Part shown: one piece after another, positions 23,932 to 33,983 of the stretch | Position numbering within the stretch: the first letter of the stretch is position 1 | Layout of the letters: the number at the start of each line of letters is the position of its first letter | NCBI GenBank assembly: GCA_945861865.1 | Contig: CAMAWN010000030.1 | Span: forward strand, 1 to 41,441 | Source of the DNA: Candidatus Kuenenia stuttgartensis | Lineage (GTDB): Bacteria > Planctomycetota > Planctomycetia > Planctomycetales > Planctomycetaceae | Direction: 5' to 3' | DNA: 41,441 bases | Position numbers and translations under genes: made by a program | The notes under the pieces: model-generated | What the model saw: only the letters and a program-made list of their open reading frames with translations | What the model was told of the DNA's origin: nothing | Database searches by the model: none

Positions 23932-26900
23932 TTATTCGAGTTCTATCAGGGCACTTCGAAAGAGTTCGTGACGACGGTCACATAGACCGGGACGTAACAC
24001 TTTGCGAATTCGGGGTTCCAGAGAAGAAGTCCGGTTCGCGGGCTTGATCCAGTCGTGCGGGAACTCACTCCATTGCCTTGGAAAAAACATTGTCAGACCA
24101 AATTCCTTGTCGAGCAATTCCGCGAGTCGGGATTTCAATTCATCAAAGATCTGCGGTTGTTCGTCCTGAAATTGCTCGTTGAGCTGATCCCAAAACGCGG
24201 GGAAAAATTCGCGGGTGGCCGGGAACAACAATGGATGATCACCCCGAGGCGCGTTGGACGATCGGATTCGATGCTCTGGCCATTCCTGCAAAATCCTGGC
24301 AAGTTCCTCAGTGGGAGGCAAATGGACGGCCTGCAACTCTTTGAGCAATTCCGCATAGCCCACTGGCGAACTCCCGGCGGAGAGCCTTAAACGACAAGGA
24401 CGAATCAGGGTTCCAGACTGATCGCACAGACCGAACGATTGCACCACAACAACACCGGACGTCAGCCCCTCGTCAAACTGCGGCGGCTCGGTCAGTCTCT
24501 CGTCGGACTGCAGTTGATCCGATGAACACTCAGCCGAGAACTCCCAAACACGCGGCAGGATCTCACACTCGATCTTCTGACTCCAGCGGCGCAACGTACC
24601 GAGCAATCCGTCACAAACATCGTTCTTCGTGTCTGGCGGAATCGCGGATTTGATCTCGTCCAAACATCGCAATGCGACCTGCTGTAGCTCGTCTCGATTC
24701 GTTTGCCCCTCGACATGTCGGCGAGTCGCGGTTTGCAACGAACGGAAGGCCCCTTGAACCGACGCGATTGCCATGTCTCCGGCCAATTGTGCCAAGCGAT
24801 TCGCGAGGAACACCGGAGAATCGCTTTCCGGAGCCCCCAGACTGAATCTCCCCTTCGCTCTCGCCGCTGACCCGGAAAACGCGACCTCGTTTCCAATGAG
24901 CACTCCCATCGGAACCTCGTGGCTGGGTTCCCAATGCAGGTACGGACCATCGCCACTTTCCTCTGTCGGCCAGTAGATCTGACCGCTTTCGAGATCAAGG
25001 TTGGGATAGATACGAACTTGCTGTGTGGCCGCGAAATGAGAATACCAAGCCTTCCATGTGCCGTTGGCCGGCGCTTCGTCTCGGTGCAATTCACACATGC
25101 TTTGAGTAAGCCACTCTTCACCGGGAGCGGATTGCAGCCAGTCTTGAAATTGCCGAAGGGAAATCTTGCAATGTTCGGTTGCCTGATCGCAGTCCCAAGG
25201 AAGCTGCTGAATCCGCAGTTCCAAATCACACACCGGATCCGGAACAGCGTCTCGACGAAAACGGGGTAATCGCATCAAGCCGAGAAGACCATCTGGAAAC
25301 TCCGGGCCGAGGCTCGCTTGGACCCGCGCTTTGATTCGCCCGCTTCCAAACCGCTGAATCTGTAGCACGCTCCCGACTGGTTCCTTAGACAATGTCCATT
25401 GCACGTCGACCTGCGAAAGGTCTTGCCAGGACAATCGATTCGGCTCCAGCGAGTCGACGTTCAGTCGAGGTATTATCGCAGCTCCCATCTCCTCAACGGC
25501 GCATCGGTACAACCGACGTGCTAGCTCCAAAAACAAATGGCGAATCGTGGTATCGGTTGGATCATGACCGCGTTCATAGACAGCGGTGAGTGCTTCGACT
25601 GTGCGACCCACGTCGGCTGGGTGACCGTCGCCGGGAATGCGTTCATACACTTCGTCTACAACCATGTCGTTCCATGTCCGCCATCCGGTCCAATCGAGTG
25701 TCGCGTGCTGCAAACGCTGGCGTAACGGCTCACAACCTGCCAAACATCGGGCCAACGGACGATTCTCAAACCAACTCTTCGGTGCCGCCAAGCAAAACTG
25801 CGGAGCCAACCGGTCGCCATTAGGAGCAACCAAAGTTCGCAATTTCAAACCGGCTGGTTGCGGTCCACCAGTCATCGCGCCGATCGGCAAACACGATAAA
25901 ATGACCGCGTGCTGCTCGTCAGCCGATGGAACCTGTCCCGATTCGCGATTCCACTCGTTCTCCTCCCAATGGACTCCGGCGATCTGTAGCTCTTCGAGGA
26001 CTGACACGGCCGGAGACGAATGTTCACACTCAGCGATGATCGTGAGGCGCTCCATCAATTTCCAGAGTAGGGAACGACCGTCGGTTTCGCTGTTAGAGTC
26101 CCTCTCCGCATCCCACCAAATAGCCAAAGATTCGTGCTTCGAAAACACCTGAATGGCGGAGTGGCAACATTTATCGAGGACATCATCCCAACCCGAACGT
26201 ATTCGGAGCCATGCGCGGAAATCCCGCAACAGCGGCACAACATTTGAGATGCTTTGCGGACGTCGTAACTTTGCACGCTGCAAGACTTGTTCAGAATAAC
26301 GTGGGAATTTGATTAAGACGCCCGTTTGCAACACGACCGGTGGACTCATCGTATTGGTGATCTCTAAGTTCATATGCTCGGGATCGTGCGAATCGCTGTG
26401 ATCCCACAGGAGCCTTAATCTCACACTAGCGTCTGCAAGCAGTGCGTTACCGAATTCCTGCAGTTTTTCACGCGTTTTGAATTCGGAGCCGTCGCCAGCC
26501 GAATCATCGATCACCTGTGTTAATTTCAGCAACAGCGCAAATCGCGCGACGAGCCCGGTTCTCTCATGATGCTCGCACGGAAGATCACGATCTTTGACCT
26601 GGTTCAGCAGCAAATCATTATTCTGCGACTCACGCAATCGTTCCCAAAGGCTACCCTCGCAGCGCAATTCGTTGGCCATAGAGTCGGCGAAATTCGCTAA
26701 CAAGACTGGGGGCCATGTTGCATCTCGCTCAAGGATTCGGGTGACGGCCTGAACAATTCCGGAAATCGTCGCTGCACGCTGCTCGTCAAACGCTGGAACG
26801 AGTTGGCACCTGACTTCGTTCCACCGCTCAATTTCCTGACTACAGATGTTTGCAGCGTCGGTAAATGCTCCGGCAGTTGGATCGTCTTTATGTCCCACCA

Positions 26901-27612
26901 CCGACCGAGAGACCTTGGCAAGCAACCCTTCTCCCTTCTCCGCGTTCTGTGCGGCATCCTGAAAGAATTCCAGCCATTTCCGCAAGTCAGCAATCCGTAA
27001 ACCGACTTCATTTGCCCAAGACGTCAGGGCCTCTGCGTTGGCTACGTCACGACTTAGCGAACGCCAACGCACGATTGCATCCGCTTGATCAATCCATTGC
27101 TCAACACAAATGCTTGAATCTTCTCCCGACGACATCATTGCAGGGATTGTTTTCACGAAGCTGCTCAACTCAGCATGCTTAATCTGCGGTTTTAGATCTT
27201 TGGTCAGAACTTTCCGAACGGCCTCCTTGAATACAGCTTCAACCAATGCGTTGAGCTTGACGGCTTTCTTGGACACGTTGGGATTGTCAATAAATTTGGA
27301 AACCGAGATGGCGAATTGGTATCGAATTCTTTCATTGAGCCCCGCCAATTCCTCGACGGATGGGAGCGGCAATGGTGGCCAAGCATCCTCGAACTCTTCC
27401 GCGACACGACCAACATGTTCGAAATTACCCCGCTGATCCGAGCGGCGTTGATCTCCACACATGAGTGTGACCACGCTCTCCAAACGGTTATTGAGTTTGC
27501 CCTCACATGTCTGACCGTCCGCAATCGAAAGTTGTTTGGATAAAGCCCGCAGCAACAGGCCGACATGGACCCGCCGAATGAGTTCGTCCAGCCACGGAGT
27601 ATTCACAGTCAT
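23932..27612 (-). CDS. Very large soluble protein of unknown function
   Basis: A 1226-residue protein that I do not recognise. There is no signal peptide and no TM segment, so it is cytoplasmic. The first 550 or so residues are mainly helical (many Leu/Ala/Glu runs such as NALVEAVFKEAVRKVL). The second half has more strands, many Trp residues, and phrases such as YPNLDLESGQIYWPTEESG and PVFLANRLAQLAG. No Walker, GTPase, kinase or protease motif is evident. The start is uncertain: ATG at 27612 is chosen because MTVNTPWLDELIRRVHVGLL looks like a natural N-terminus; ATG at 27663 and TTG at 27681 are open alternatives. It directly follows the Hsp70-like gene, so it may be a client, a scaffold or the third subunit of the ATPase/GTPase pair. 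Confidence 0.8.
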   Translation of the reverse strand: MTVNTPWLDELIRRVHVGLLLRALSKQLSIADGQTCEGKLNNRLESVVTLMCGDQRRSDQRGNFEHVGRVAEEFEDAWPPLPLPSVEELAGLNERIRYQFAISVSKFIDNPNVSKKAVKLNALVEAVFKEAVRKVLTKDLKPQIKHAELSSFVKTIPAMMSSGEDSSICVEQWIDQADAIVRWRSLSRDVANAEALTSWANEVGLRIADLRKWLEFFQDAAQNAEKGEGLLAKVSRSVVGHKDDPTAGAFTDAANICSQEIERWNEVRCQLVPAFDEQRAATISGIVQAVTRILERDATWPPVLLANFADSMANELRCEGSLWERLRESQNNDLLLNQVKDRDLPCEHHERTGLVARFALLLKLTQVIDDSAGDGSEFKTREKLQEFGNALLADASVRLRLLWDHSDSHDPEHMNLEITNTMSPPVVLQTGVLIKFPRYSEQVLQRAKLRRPQSISNVVPLLRDFRAWLRIRSGWDDVLDKCCHSAIQVFSKHESLAIWWDAERDSNSETDGRSLLWKLMERLTIIAECEHSSPAVSVLEELQIAGVHWEENEWNRESGQVPSADEQHAVILSCLPIGAMTGGPQPAGLKLRTLVAPNGDRLAPQFCLAAPKSWFENRPLARCLAGCEPLRQRLQHATLDWTGWRTWNDMVVDEVYERIPGDGHPADVGRTVEALTAVYERGHDPTDTTIRHLFLELARRLYRCAVEEMGAAIIPRLNVDSLEPNRLSWQDLSQVDVQWTLSKEPVGSVLQIQRFGSGRIKARVQASLGPEFPDGLLGLMRLPRFRRDAVPDPVCDLELRIQQLPWDCDQATEHCKISLRQFQDWLQSAPGEEWLTQSMCELHRDEAPANGTWKAWYSHFAATQQVRIYPNLDLESGQIYWPTEESGDGPYLHWEPSHEVPMGVLIGNEVAFSGSAARAKGRFSLGAPESDSPVFLANRLAQLAGDMAIASVQGAFRSLQTATRRHVEGQTNRDELQQVALRCLDEIKSAIPPDTKNDVCDGLLGTLRRWSQKIECEILPRVWEFSAECSSDQLQSDERLTEPPQFDEGLTSGVVVVQSFGLCDQSGTLIRPCRLRLSAGSSPVGYAELLKELQAVHLPPTEELARILQEWPEHRIRSSNAPRGDHPLLFPATREFFPAFWDQLNEQFQDEQPQIFDELKSRLAELLDKEFGLTMFFPRQWSEFPHDWIKPANRTSSLEPRIRKVLRPGLCDRRHELFRSALIELE

Positions 27613-27723
27613 GACACTCGTCCGCCGGGACGGCAAAACCAGGATACGGGGCAGGACATCCATCACGCTCAAATTCACCAATGATCTGAGGCGACAATTG
27701 TCCGACTTTCACTAACGGCTCAA

Positions 27724-30300
27724 TCAGATAAGTCCACTTTGCACATGCGGCACATAGTCCGCGCTAATTACTTCCGTCCCTGGGATTCGCGGACCGGTCA
27801 TATCCTGCATCAGAAAAGTTCTCTGAAATCTGTCAAACGTCACTCGAACCGGCCCTCTCAATGGCGTTCCGAAATCAAACACCATGAACTCGGAAATGCT
27901 GGTGTCCCCCGGCCATTGGCGATACAGCGTCACCTTCGTGGGGGGCTGCCTGTCGCCTTGCCTTGGAGGGACGGGAATCAATCGTTCGGGTAGCTTTTCG
28001 ATGTGAGTGCCTTCGGCGTACAAAACCTCTGGCTGGCCGGCACCAAGACTACCCAGCACCACGTCGTACGGCAGGCGATGCATGACATCGCGATCCGCCT
28101 CCCATGTGAGGAACTCGTGGTTCTTCATCAACCAAGCGTTGATGCAGGCACCCTTGGCCACGGCCAGTTTGGTCTGAACGTCCTCCTGCCGCAATTTGTC
28201 GCGAGCGAACAGTATCTCCAGACCATCTTTGAGGCATTCTGCAATCAATGGGTATCTCGACGCATTGCCAACCACATAAATGCGCCCGACCTGTTCGTCG
28301 TCTGGAAGCCGCAATTCCATGAGTCGATTGATTTTGTCGACCGTTTCGATCACCAGAGGACGTACCAGTAGATCGACTTCCGCGCGACTTACGTTAATTG
28401 CCCCAAGTTCATCTTTCAAATCGTCAGTCAGAGACGACGATGAACTGTCCGACGGTGAACTCTTCGCAGATCGCACTAAATGGTCATACAGCGAATCAAC
28501 AACTTCCAACCAAGTTCCCTTTTGCGAGTCCAGCGACACTCCCTCTATTGCGTTCGAAGCCGCAGACACCGCACGTTTCACGGATTCGGCGAGATCCCAC
28601 AACGCGAGAACCAGTTTTTCACGCTCGTTGGCATCACTGAGTCCCGGCAACAACTCACGCTTGCCAGTTCCGGCGGGTTCCAACATCCATTCGGTCGGCA
28701 GTATCTTCTTCAATGCGATCCATTTCGAATGATCTGCCACTGGCAGCGGCTTATCCTTCAGCGCGACAAGCTCTTGATCGGGAAGATTCATCCGTTTTGC
28801 AACTGCGATTGCAATCTTCAACTTGACCAACCGAAAAACGGCCAAAGTGATTTCGTCTCCGCCAAATCGCCGGTGGCCCGTTCTAGCCCGATTCTCAAGG
28901 CGCAATGTGAACATTTCCTTTTTAGTAGCAGCGTCGAAATGACACTCTCCCACCGCGCGCACCAGAGTAATGTCTGTGGTTCCTCCGCCGCAGTCATAGA
29001 CCAAAACATTCAAGCCACGCGGATACAAGTCGATAAAGGTACGGATCGAACCAGGTGCGCAGACAAAATCTCGAAACAGCAAATACGACGCTGCCGCAGA
29101 AGCCTCGTCGAGCGGTTCAGGAACCGCTTTGTTGACCTTTTTGCGATGTTCATTGAGTTGTTCCTGAGAGCCCAGCGGCAAACGATTTGGGCTGCCCACG
29201 ACTTGTCGCAGCGCGTCATAGACGGCTCGACGCAAATCGTCGATTTCGCGTAACGAATACGTCGTCGGATAGCTAATCCGGATTTCCTGCGGAACTTGGT
29301 TCTTGCGACGAATGAATCCTTGCAGCAGACGAGCCACATACAATTCTGCCGGAACGCATTTCGGCAGGCGAGTCGTCTTGTCATGCAATGTGAATTCGTA
29401 AGGTTCCTGTTTACGAGGATCGGCAACAATCCGCTTAGGTGACACAATCAAACCGTCCACATTTCGCAATGCGTTCTGCCCAATTGTGTAGTCCGCACGG
29501 CAATATCGGTCGAGAACCGGGGGCTCAAGTGCCGCAATCCGCACGGCGGATAAAACAGTGGGGTCAAACTTATCAGCATCGAGATGAAACATCTCGAATG
29601 GTTCGCCTTGGCCCAGCTTGGGCTGATAGGACTTTTCGTTGTTCATGCAGAGTAGAACGCTGCGTGTGTTTCCCACATCCAAAGCCACGATGCCGGTGTA
29701 AGGTTTGGGGCGCTCGCCGGGAATCAGATGGACCGGAATCTCAAAGGTGGCTGCCGGACGGGTCGCTCCACCGACATAAATCTCCAACATCAGTTGCAAC
29801 TTCAAACCAGTGATCTCGCCCTGTTCATCGAGCAGCACGGTGTCTTGATGCGAGAGTCCCGGATCAGTGGCATTGACTCCAAGCTGAATCTGCAACGCCT
29901 GAGCGGCAGTCGCGGTGACGGTCACGAACGATTTAGTCGTTCCCAATTCTGGTGGCAACTGGGAAGGTGTGCCGATCACCTCGGAGAGAATCTGGAAATG
30001 TTCCAACGGATTGTTGAGTGCGGTGCGCGCAGATTTTGCGCGGGTAGTGGATCGAAACTCTGCTTTCAGAAAATTGACCTTTTCCCACATCAGGACGCAT
30101 GCACAAATCGAATCAGCACCTTGAAGCCATTTACTTATGGCAGCGGGAACGGTCGCGCCCGGGTTCAGTAGTTGCCATTCTTTGACCAGCTTGATTGGAG
30201 TGAATGATTCGGAAATCAACTCACGCTGGCCGGTGAATAGGTAGAACGACTCAGGGTTGATCGTATTCCCACTTTTGAGTCCAAGATCCTTGATCGCCAT
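27724..30300 (-). CDS. Hsp70/actin-fold ATPase, SrfB-like
   Basis: An 858-residue cytoplasmic protein with an actin/Hsp70 ATPase core placed after an N-terminal extension of about 200 residues. Phosphate-1 motif: VALDVGNTRSVLLC near residue 205. Connect-like region: EIRISYPTTYSLREIDDLR. Phosphate-2 motif: LVYDCGGGTTDITLV near residue 433. Adenosine motif: IYVVGNASRYPLI, in the C-terminal third. All the nucleotide contacts of the fold can be read. The size, the N-terminal extension and the adjacent dynamin-like gene recall SrfB next to SrfC in enterobacterial srfABC operons, although I cannot verify homology beyond the fold. The ATG at 30300 is listed; a TTG at 30366 overlapping the GTPase stop would add 22 residues and is almost as likely. 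Confidence 0.85.
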   Translation of the reverse strand: MAIKDLGLKSGNTINPESFYLFTGQRELISESFTPIKLVKEWQLLNPGATVPAAISKWLQGADSICACVLMWEKVNFLKAEFRSTTRAKSARTALNNPLEHFQILSEVIGTPSQLPPELGTTKSFVTVTATAAQALQIQLGVNATDPGLSHQDTVLLDEQGEITGLKLQLMLEIYVGGATRPAATFEIPVHLIPGERPKPYTGIVALDVGNTRSVLLCMNNEKSYQPKLGQGEPFEMFHLDADKFDPTVLSAVRIAALEPPVLDRYCRADYTIGQNALRNVDGLIVSPKRIVADPRKQEPYEFTLHDKTTRLPKCVPAELYVARLLQGFIRRKNQVPQEIRISYPTTYSLREIDDLRRAVYDALRQVVGSPNRLPLGSQEQLNEHRKKVNKAVPEPLDEASAAASYLLFRDFVCAPGSIRTFIDLYPRGLNVLVYDCGGGTTDITLVRAVGECHFDAATKKEMFTLRLENRARTGHRRFGGDEITLAVFRLVKLKIAIAVAKRMNLPDQELVALKDKPLPVADHSKWIALKKILPTEWMLEPAGTGKRELLPGLSDANEREKLVLALWDLAESVKRAVSAASNAIEGVSLDSQKGTWLEVVDSLYDHLVRSAKSSPSDSSSSSLTDDLKDELGAINVSRAEVDLLVRPLVIETVDKINRLMELRLPDDEQVGRIYVVGNASRYPLIAECLKDGLEILFARDKLRQEDVQTKLAVAKGACINAWLMKNHEFLTWEADRDVMHRLPYDVVLGSLGAGQPEVLYAEGTHIEKLPERLIPVPPRQGDRQPPTKVTLYRQWPGDTSISEFMVFDFGTPLRGPVRVTFDRFQRTFLMQDMTGPRIPGTEVISADYVPHVQSGLI

Positions 30301-30362
30301 GACACACTCAAAGGTAAAGAGGCATTGAAAGAAGTCACTTCCTTGCGGCGTGAGGTCGTCGC

Positions 30363-32540
30363 TCAAACGGGCAAAGCCTGCAAAATCATCTCCAGCTTAC
30401 CCTTGACACTGTCGGAAATTCCCTCCGCTATGCCGGAAGTCCCGCTTGGACCTTCGTTCTCGCCTTCTCGGCTGAGAAATCGAAGCTGTTCCTTCATTGA
30501 GGCCAGTCGCTGGCGCATACGCAGCAGACACTGGTGAGTCGCTTCATGGACCAATGTCTTCAACCGACAGTGCATGTGGTCACGATAATCCGGAATTGAG
30601 TCGAATGTGCGATGCTGATTGTCTGGGGAGAACAACTGCGAATTCACTAACTGTTCCACGAGCGGCTGCTCAAGCTTTCCTTTTTCGATGTCCAATTCAC
30701 AGAAGTGATCCCATGCCTTCAACGGAGTGAGACGCTGATCTCGGTCACCAGATCGAATCAGCAGATTTTTTGCGCGTTCCGGGAGGTTGTCGTTCAAATA
30801 GATCTTGGCAGACTGAAACAGGGCCGGAAACAAGTCGATTTTTAATCCAGTTTGAACAGTACGAGCCAGTTCCCGTACCCAGTCCCGATGCTCTTCATGA
30901 ATCTTGTCGGAACGCACTCGATGACCTTTCGGACAAAGACGATCAAAAGACGACTGCAGCGCGATCCACAGTTTTCGTGCGGGATCATCTGAGTACTTCG
31001 GATTCCACCGAAGATCATCTGCCAGGCCAGTGACTACAGTTGCGCCAAGATTAGCTGCAGTCAGGTCTTCATCGTTCAAATCCAGGAAAGTGCGCATATC
31101 GCTCAGTCTGTCTTTGAGATCCCGCTTCAAGCGGTCCAAGTCTTCGTTAATCGTCTTCTCAAACTGAACCTTCACCTCTTGAGCGATTGTTTCCTTCAAC
31201 AACTTGCGCAATGCGCTGATTCCACCATCCTTCATCGCTTGGCAAAAGGCCGCCGACAATTCCGGGTGATCCCGCCACTCCTCTGGCGGAACCAATTGTC
31301 CGGTTTGATCGAGTTTGAATTTCCAAGGAAACCCCGTGAACTTGCTGGTTGGAATCTGGCAAACCGCTGTACCGCTCTCGTCCTTTTGAACGTGTTCTGA
31401 GTACCAATTGTTACTGATCACGAGGACTTGATTGAGCGGCACATTCTTGGATGCAATGGCAGGACTCAAGTTGTCTAACAAGGTACGACGGTCTTGGCTA
31501 TTCCCATAGAGGGTCACTTCGGACAGGGATTCGATGTGCAATATGATGATCCAAACACGCCCACAAAGGTTATTCTGGAAATGTCGGTTCAATCGCTTCA
31601 TCGTGACTCGAAATTGCCCATCATCCACGTTCTTAGAAACCACGTGAAAAACCAACACGGCATTGAGCTTCGGGAGAAATTCTCCTGTGAGCACATCATC
31701 CCAAAACGTCGATCCAAGGCCGGGTAGATCGATCATTTCCAGCTCACGGGAGATCGCGTCCGTGCAGAATTCCAGTTCAACCTCTGACTGAAGCCATTTC
31801 TGAGAAACGGGCTGTCCGATTTCGTGATTGATGTATGCTCCGCGATCGGCGTAGGAAACTACCGTCGATTCGCCACCTTGGATTTGCTCCTCATACTCAT
31901 GAACGGCCTGCAAGTATTTTTTGACTCGCTCGCGATCCTCCGACGTCAGTTGTTCTTCCTCGTGTTCGGCCTCGGAAGAGGATGTCTGCCGCATCCGCTC
32001 TGCGTCCATTTCGACTTGGCGGCCAATCTCATTGATGGCTTGGTCAATTGGCAAATCTTTCGGCAACTTCAACTCACGAAATACCCGCTCGCGGCGGCGC
32101 TCGTGTTCTGCTTGCGACAGATATTTGACGCGGCACACGTTGACATTTCCGTTCACGTCGGCACATCGCAGGCGAGTCACCGTGGCCGTCATCGCCCCGA
32201 GACTGCCTTCGACTGCGGGGGCGATCCTTTGGTACTCGGCCTCGCCGCACAGTTTTTTGTTGATGCCCAAGACATTGTTGAATGTCGTTGATTTCCCGAT
32301 TTGAGAAAGTCCCAGGAATCCCACCTGATAGTGATTGAGTGCGACATCCAAGCGAAGTTTGTCGAGCCGTTGCCAAAGCTTCTCCCATAACTCGCGAAAT
32401 CGTTGATGCTCGACAACTTCGGGTAACTCCGTCTGAATTCGGTCAAAAAAATGCCCCAGTGCGTTGAACCGATCCACCAATCCTAGGCTGGCCAGCCGAC
32501 AATGGTCAGCGTCCTTCGTTAGCTCATTGAATGCTCTCAT
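30363..32540 (-). CDS. Dynamin-like GTPase, SrfC-like
   Basis: A 725-residue protein with a large N-terminal GTPase domain. The P-loop GLSQIGKST is at residues 77-85, the switch Thr lies in GAMTATVT near 115-122, and G3 is DLPGLG at 271-276. An insert of about 100 residues between G1 and G3 is very acidic and coiled (SSSEAEHEEEQ). The NKxD motif is not canonical: ISNNWY stands where it is expected. The C-terminal half is helical with LKRDLKDRLSDMRTFLDL and similar heptads, as in dynamin-like stalks. No TM segment is seen. The start at 32540 follows AGGAAT; a TTG at 32564 is an alternative. It is probably coupled to the Hsp70-like gene that follows, and the two resemble the SrfC/SrfB pair. Confidence 0.85.
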   Translation of the reverse strand: MRAFNELTKDADHCRLASLGLVDRFNALGHFFDRIQTELPEVVEHQRFRELWEKLWQRLDKLRLDVALNHYQVGFLGLSQIGKSTTFNNVLGINKKLCGEAEYQRIAPAVEGSLGAMTATVTRLRCADVNGNVNVCRVKYLSQAEHERRRERVFRELKLPKDLPIDQAINEIGRQVEMDAERMRQTSSSEAEHEEEQLTSEDRERVKKYLQAVHEYEEQIQGGESTVVSYADRGAYINHEIGQPVSQKWLQSEVELEFCTDAISRELEMIDLPGLGSTFWDDVLTGEFLPKLNAVLVFHVVSKNVDDGQFRVTMKRLNRHFQNNLCGRVWIIILHIESLSEVTLYGNSQDRRTLLDNLSPAIASKNVPLNQVLVISNNWYSEHVQKDESGTAVCQIPTSKFTGFPWKFKLDQTGQLVPPEEWRDHPELSAAFCQAMKDGGISALRKLLKETIAQEVKVQFEKTINEDLDRLKRDLKDRLSDMRTFLDLNDEDLTAANLGATVVTGLADDLRWNPKYSDDPARKLWIALQSSFDRLCPKGHRVRSDKIHEEHRDWVRELARTVQTGLKIDLFPALFQSAKIYLNDNLPERAKNLLIRSGDRDQRLTPLKAWDHFCELDIEKGKLEQPLVEQLVNSQLFSPDNQHRTFDSIPDYRDHMHCRLKTLVHEATHQCLLRMRQRLASMKEQLRFLSREGENEGPSGTSGIAEGISDSVKGKLEMILQALPV

Positions 32541-32602
32541 CACGGATTCCTGTCTCTCAACCAAAATAGATATCCATGCTCAATTAAAGCCGCCGGCGAT
32601 CG

Positions 32603-33943
32603 CTATTTCTCGGAAGCTGGTGCCGTTGGCGGACTCAACCGCAGATTCCAATGCCCCAAGGATTCGTCAACGGCCCGAACTCGGATCTTTTTCATCGGAT
32701 GAATGACGGACACAGCCTCACTCTCCTTACTTTTTGGATCTTCAAACTCAAAGACATAGACTCGCCAGTCTCTCGCCTCCTTTAGAGCCTTCCAATCGGA
32801 TACGCCTTGGCACTCCCAATGTGCCTGGAACGAGGTCTGGTTTTCTTTTTGAATTCGCGGCAATTCGAACCACTGTGGTTTGTCGGCGGATCGAATCGTG
32901 TATTTCGGCACCACGTCCTGCAGCGGAGCCTTCACAGGTTTCGAGCGTTGAATCTCGTTGGAAATCGTGACCCCAGATTTCCAGATACCGGAGCCTTTGC
33001 TTTCCAGGAATCCGTCGACTGTTGTTTTTGCCTCTTCCTCGGTCAGTGGGAACATCATCCAGACGCGCTTTGGTGACCGATTTGTCGGCTTGGGAAGTGT
33101 CATCGTGACCACATTCTGAAACACGCCAACCTCCGTAATTCCTTCGACATCGCCGATTTCCGCGAGCCAAAGAATCACTGAATCATTGGCCTGATCCAAT
33201 ACAATGGGCTCACCAATTTTTGATTCGTTCAGCAGAGTTTTGCGGAGCTGATCGCGCCCCTTCTCGTCGCCCCGAAAATCGGGAATCTCGATCAAGCAAT
33301 AACGCGATCGCGCGGGCCATTCGCCTGAGAAGGTCGATTCAGCCGGTTCCTTCTTGCGAAGTTTTTGGATGTCCACGACCGTGGCTTCGTATTTTTTAGC
33401 GATAAGTCCCTCCGGCAATTGAACGAAGTACCAACCCGGTCGCCGCGAGGCGATGACCGTGCCTGTGTCTCCCACGCCGCCAATTTCCTTGTCTTCGAAC
33501 GTGCGTTTCTCCTCTCCGTTCTTGCCACTAAAGGTGATCACGATCTTCTTGAGATCGAAGTATTTGCTGCCAAGAAAAAACGACCATTGGTTTCCCGGCC
33601 CTTCGTCCGGAGAGAACGAAATGTCCCCTTCCAGCGGATCGTTACTCGGCCCTTGGCGTACCATGCTGACCAGGAAACGATAGCGATCGGCGTCGATGGG
33701 TGTCACCTTGATGCCATCCTTGTTGCACTTGACGTCCGCAGTATTCGAGATGCCGTTCACGAATTTACGTTTTAGGTCGTCCAGATTGACGTCTGCTCCG
33801 ACGCGCGACACGAGGTAGAGTTGGGACGTGATGGCGGTACCGGCAGGCTTCGCCGGTTCGGATTGGGCAGATGACATTGAGGACGCGATCATTAGCGACA
33901 AGCTCGCTAACAAACAATTTGTCCAGAAACGATTTGTGCTCAT
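32603..33943 (-). CDS. Exported protein of unknown function
   Basis: A 446-residue protein with a signal peptide at about residues 1-27 (NCLLASLSLMIASSMSSAQS). The mature part is beta-rich and hydrophilic with no motif I recognise. Two similar-looking halves are possible: phrases such as VVDIQKLRKKEP and GEWPARSRYCLIEIPD recur in the same kind of setting, but I could not align them. It lacks Cys pairs and TM segments. The start at 33943 gives a clean signal peptide; a GTG at 33997 would not. It stands 40 bases after the kinase-like gene and 62 bases before the GTPase gene, so it is part of the same transcript and is likely a periplasmic partner of the system. Confidence 0.75.
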   Translation of the reverse strand: MSTNRFWTNCLLASLSLMIASSMSSAQSEPAKPAGTAITSQLYLVSRVGADVNLDDLKRKFVNGISNTADVKCNKDGIKVTPIDADRYRFLVSMVRQGPSNDPLEGDISFSPDEGPGNQWSFFLGSKYFDLKKIVITFSGKNGEEKRTFEDKEIGGVGDTGTVIASRRPGWYFVQLPEGLIAKKYEATVVDIQKLRKKEPAESTFSGEWPARSRYCLIEIPDFRGDEKGRDQLRKTLLNESKIGEPIVLDQANDSVILWLAEIGDVEGITEVGVFQNVVTMTLPKPTNRSPKRVWMMFPLTEEEAKTTVDGFLESKGSGIWKSGVTISNEIQRSKPVKAPLQDVVPKYTIRSADKPQWFELPRIQKENQTSFQAHWECQGVSDWKALKEARDWRVYVFEFEDPKSKESEAVSVIHPMKKIRVRAVDESLGHWNLRLSPPTAPASEK

Positions 33944-33983
33944 GTTGTGTAATCTCTTTCTGCAAAAGGGATGAGCGAACTGG

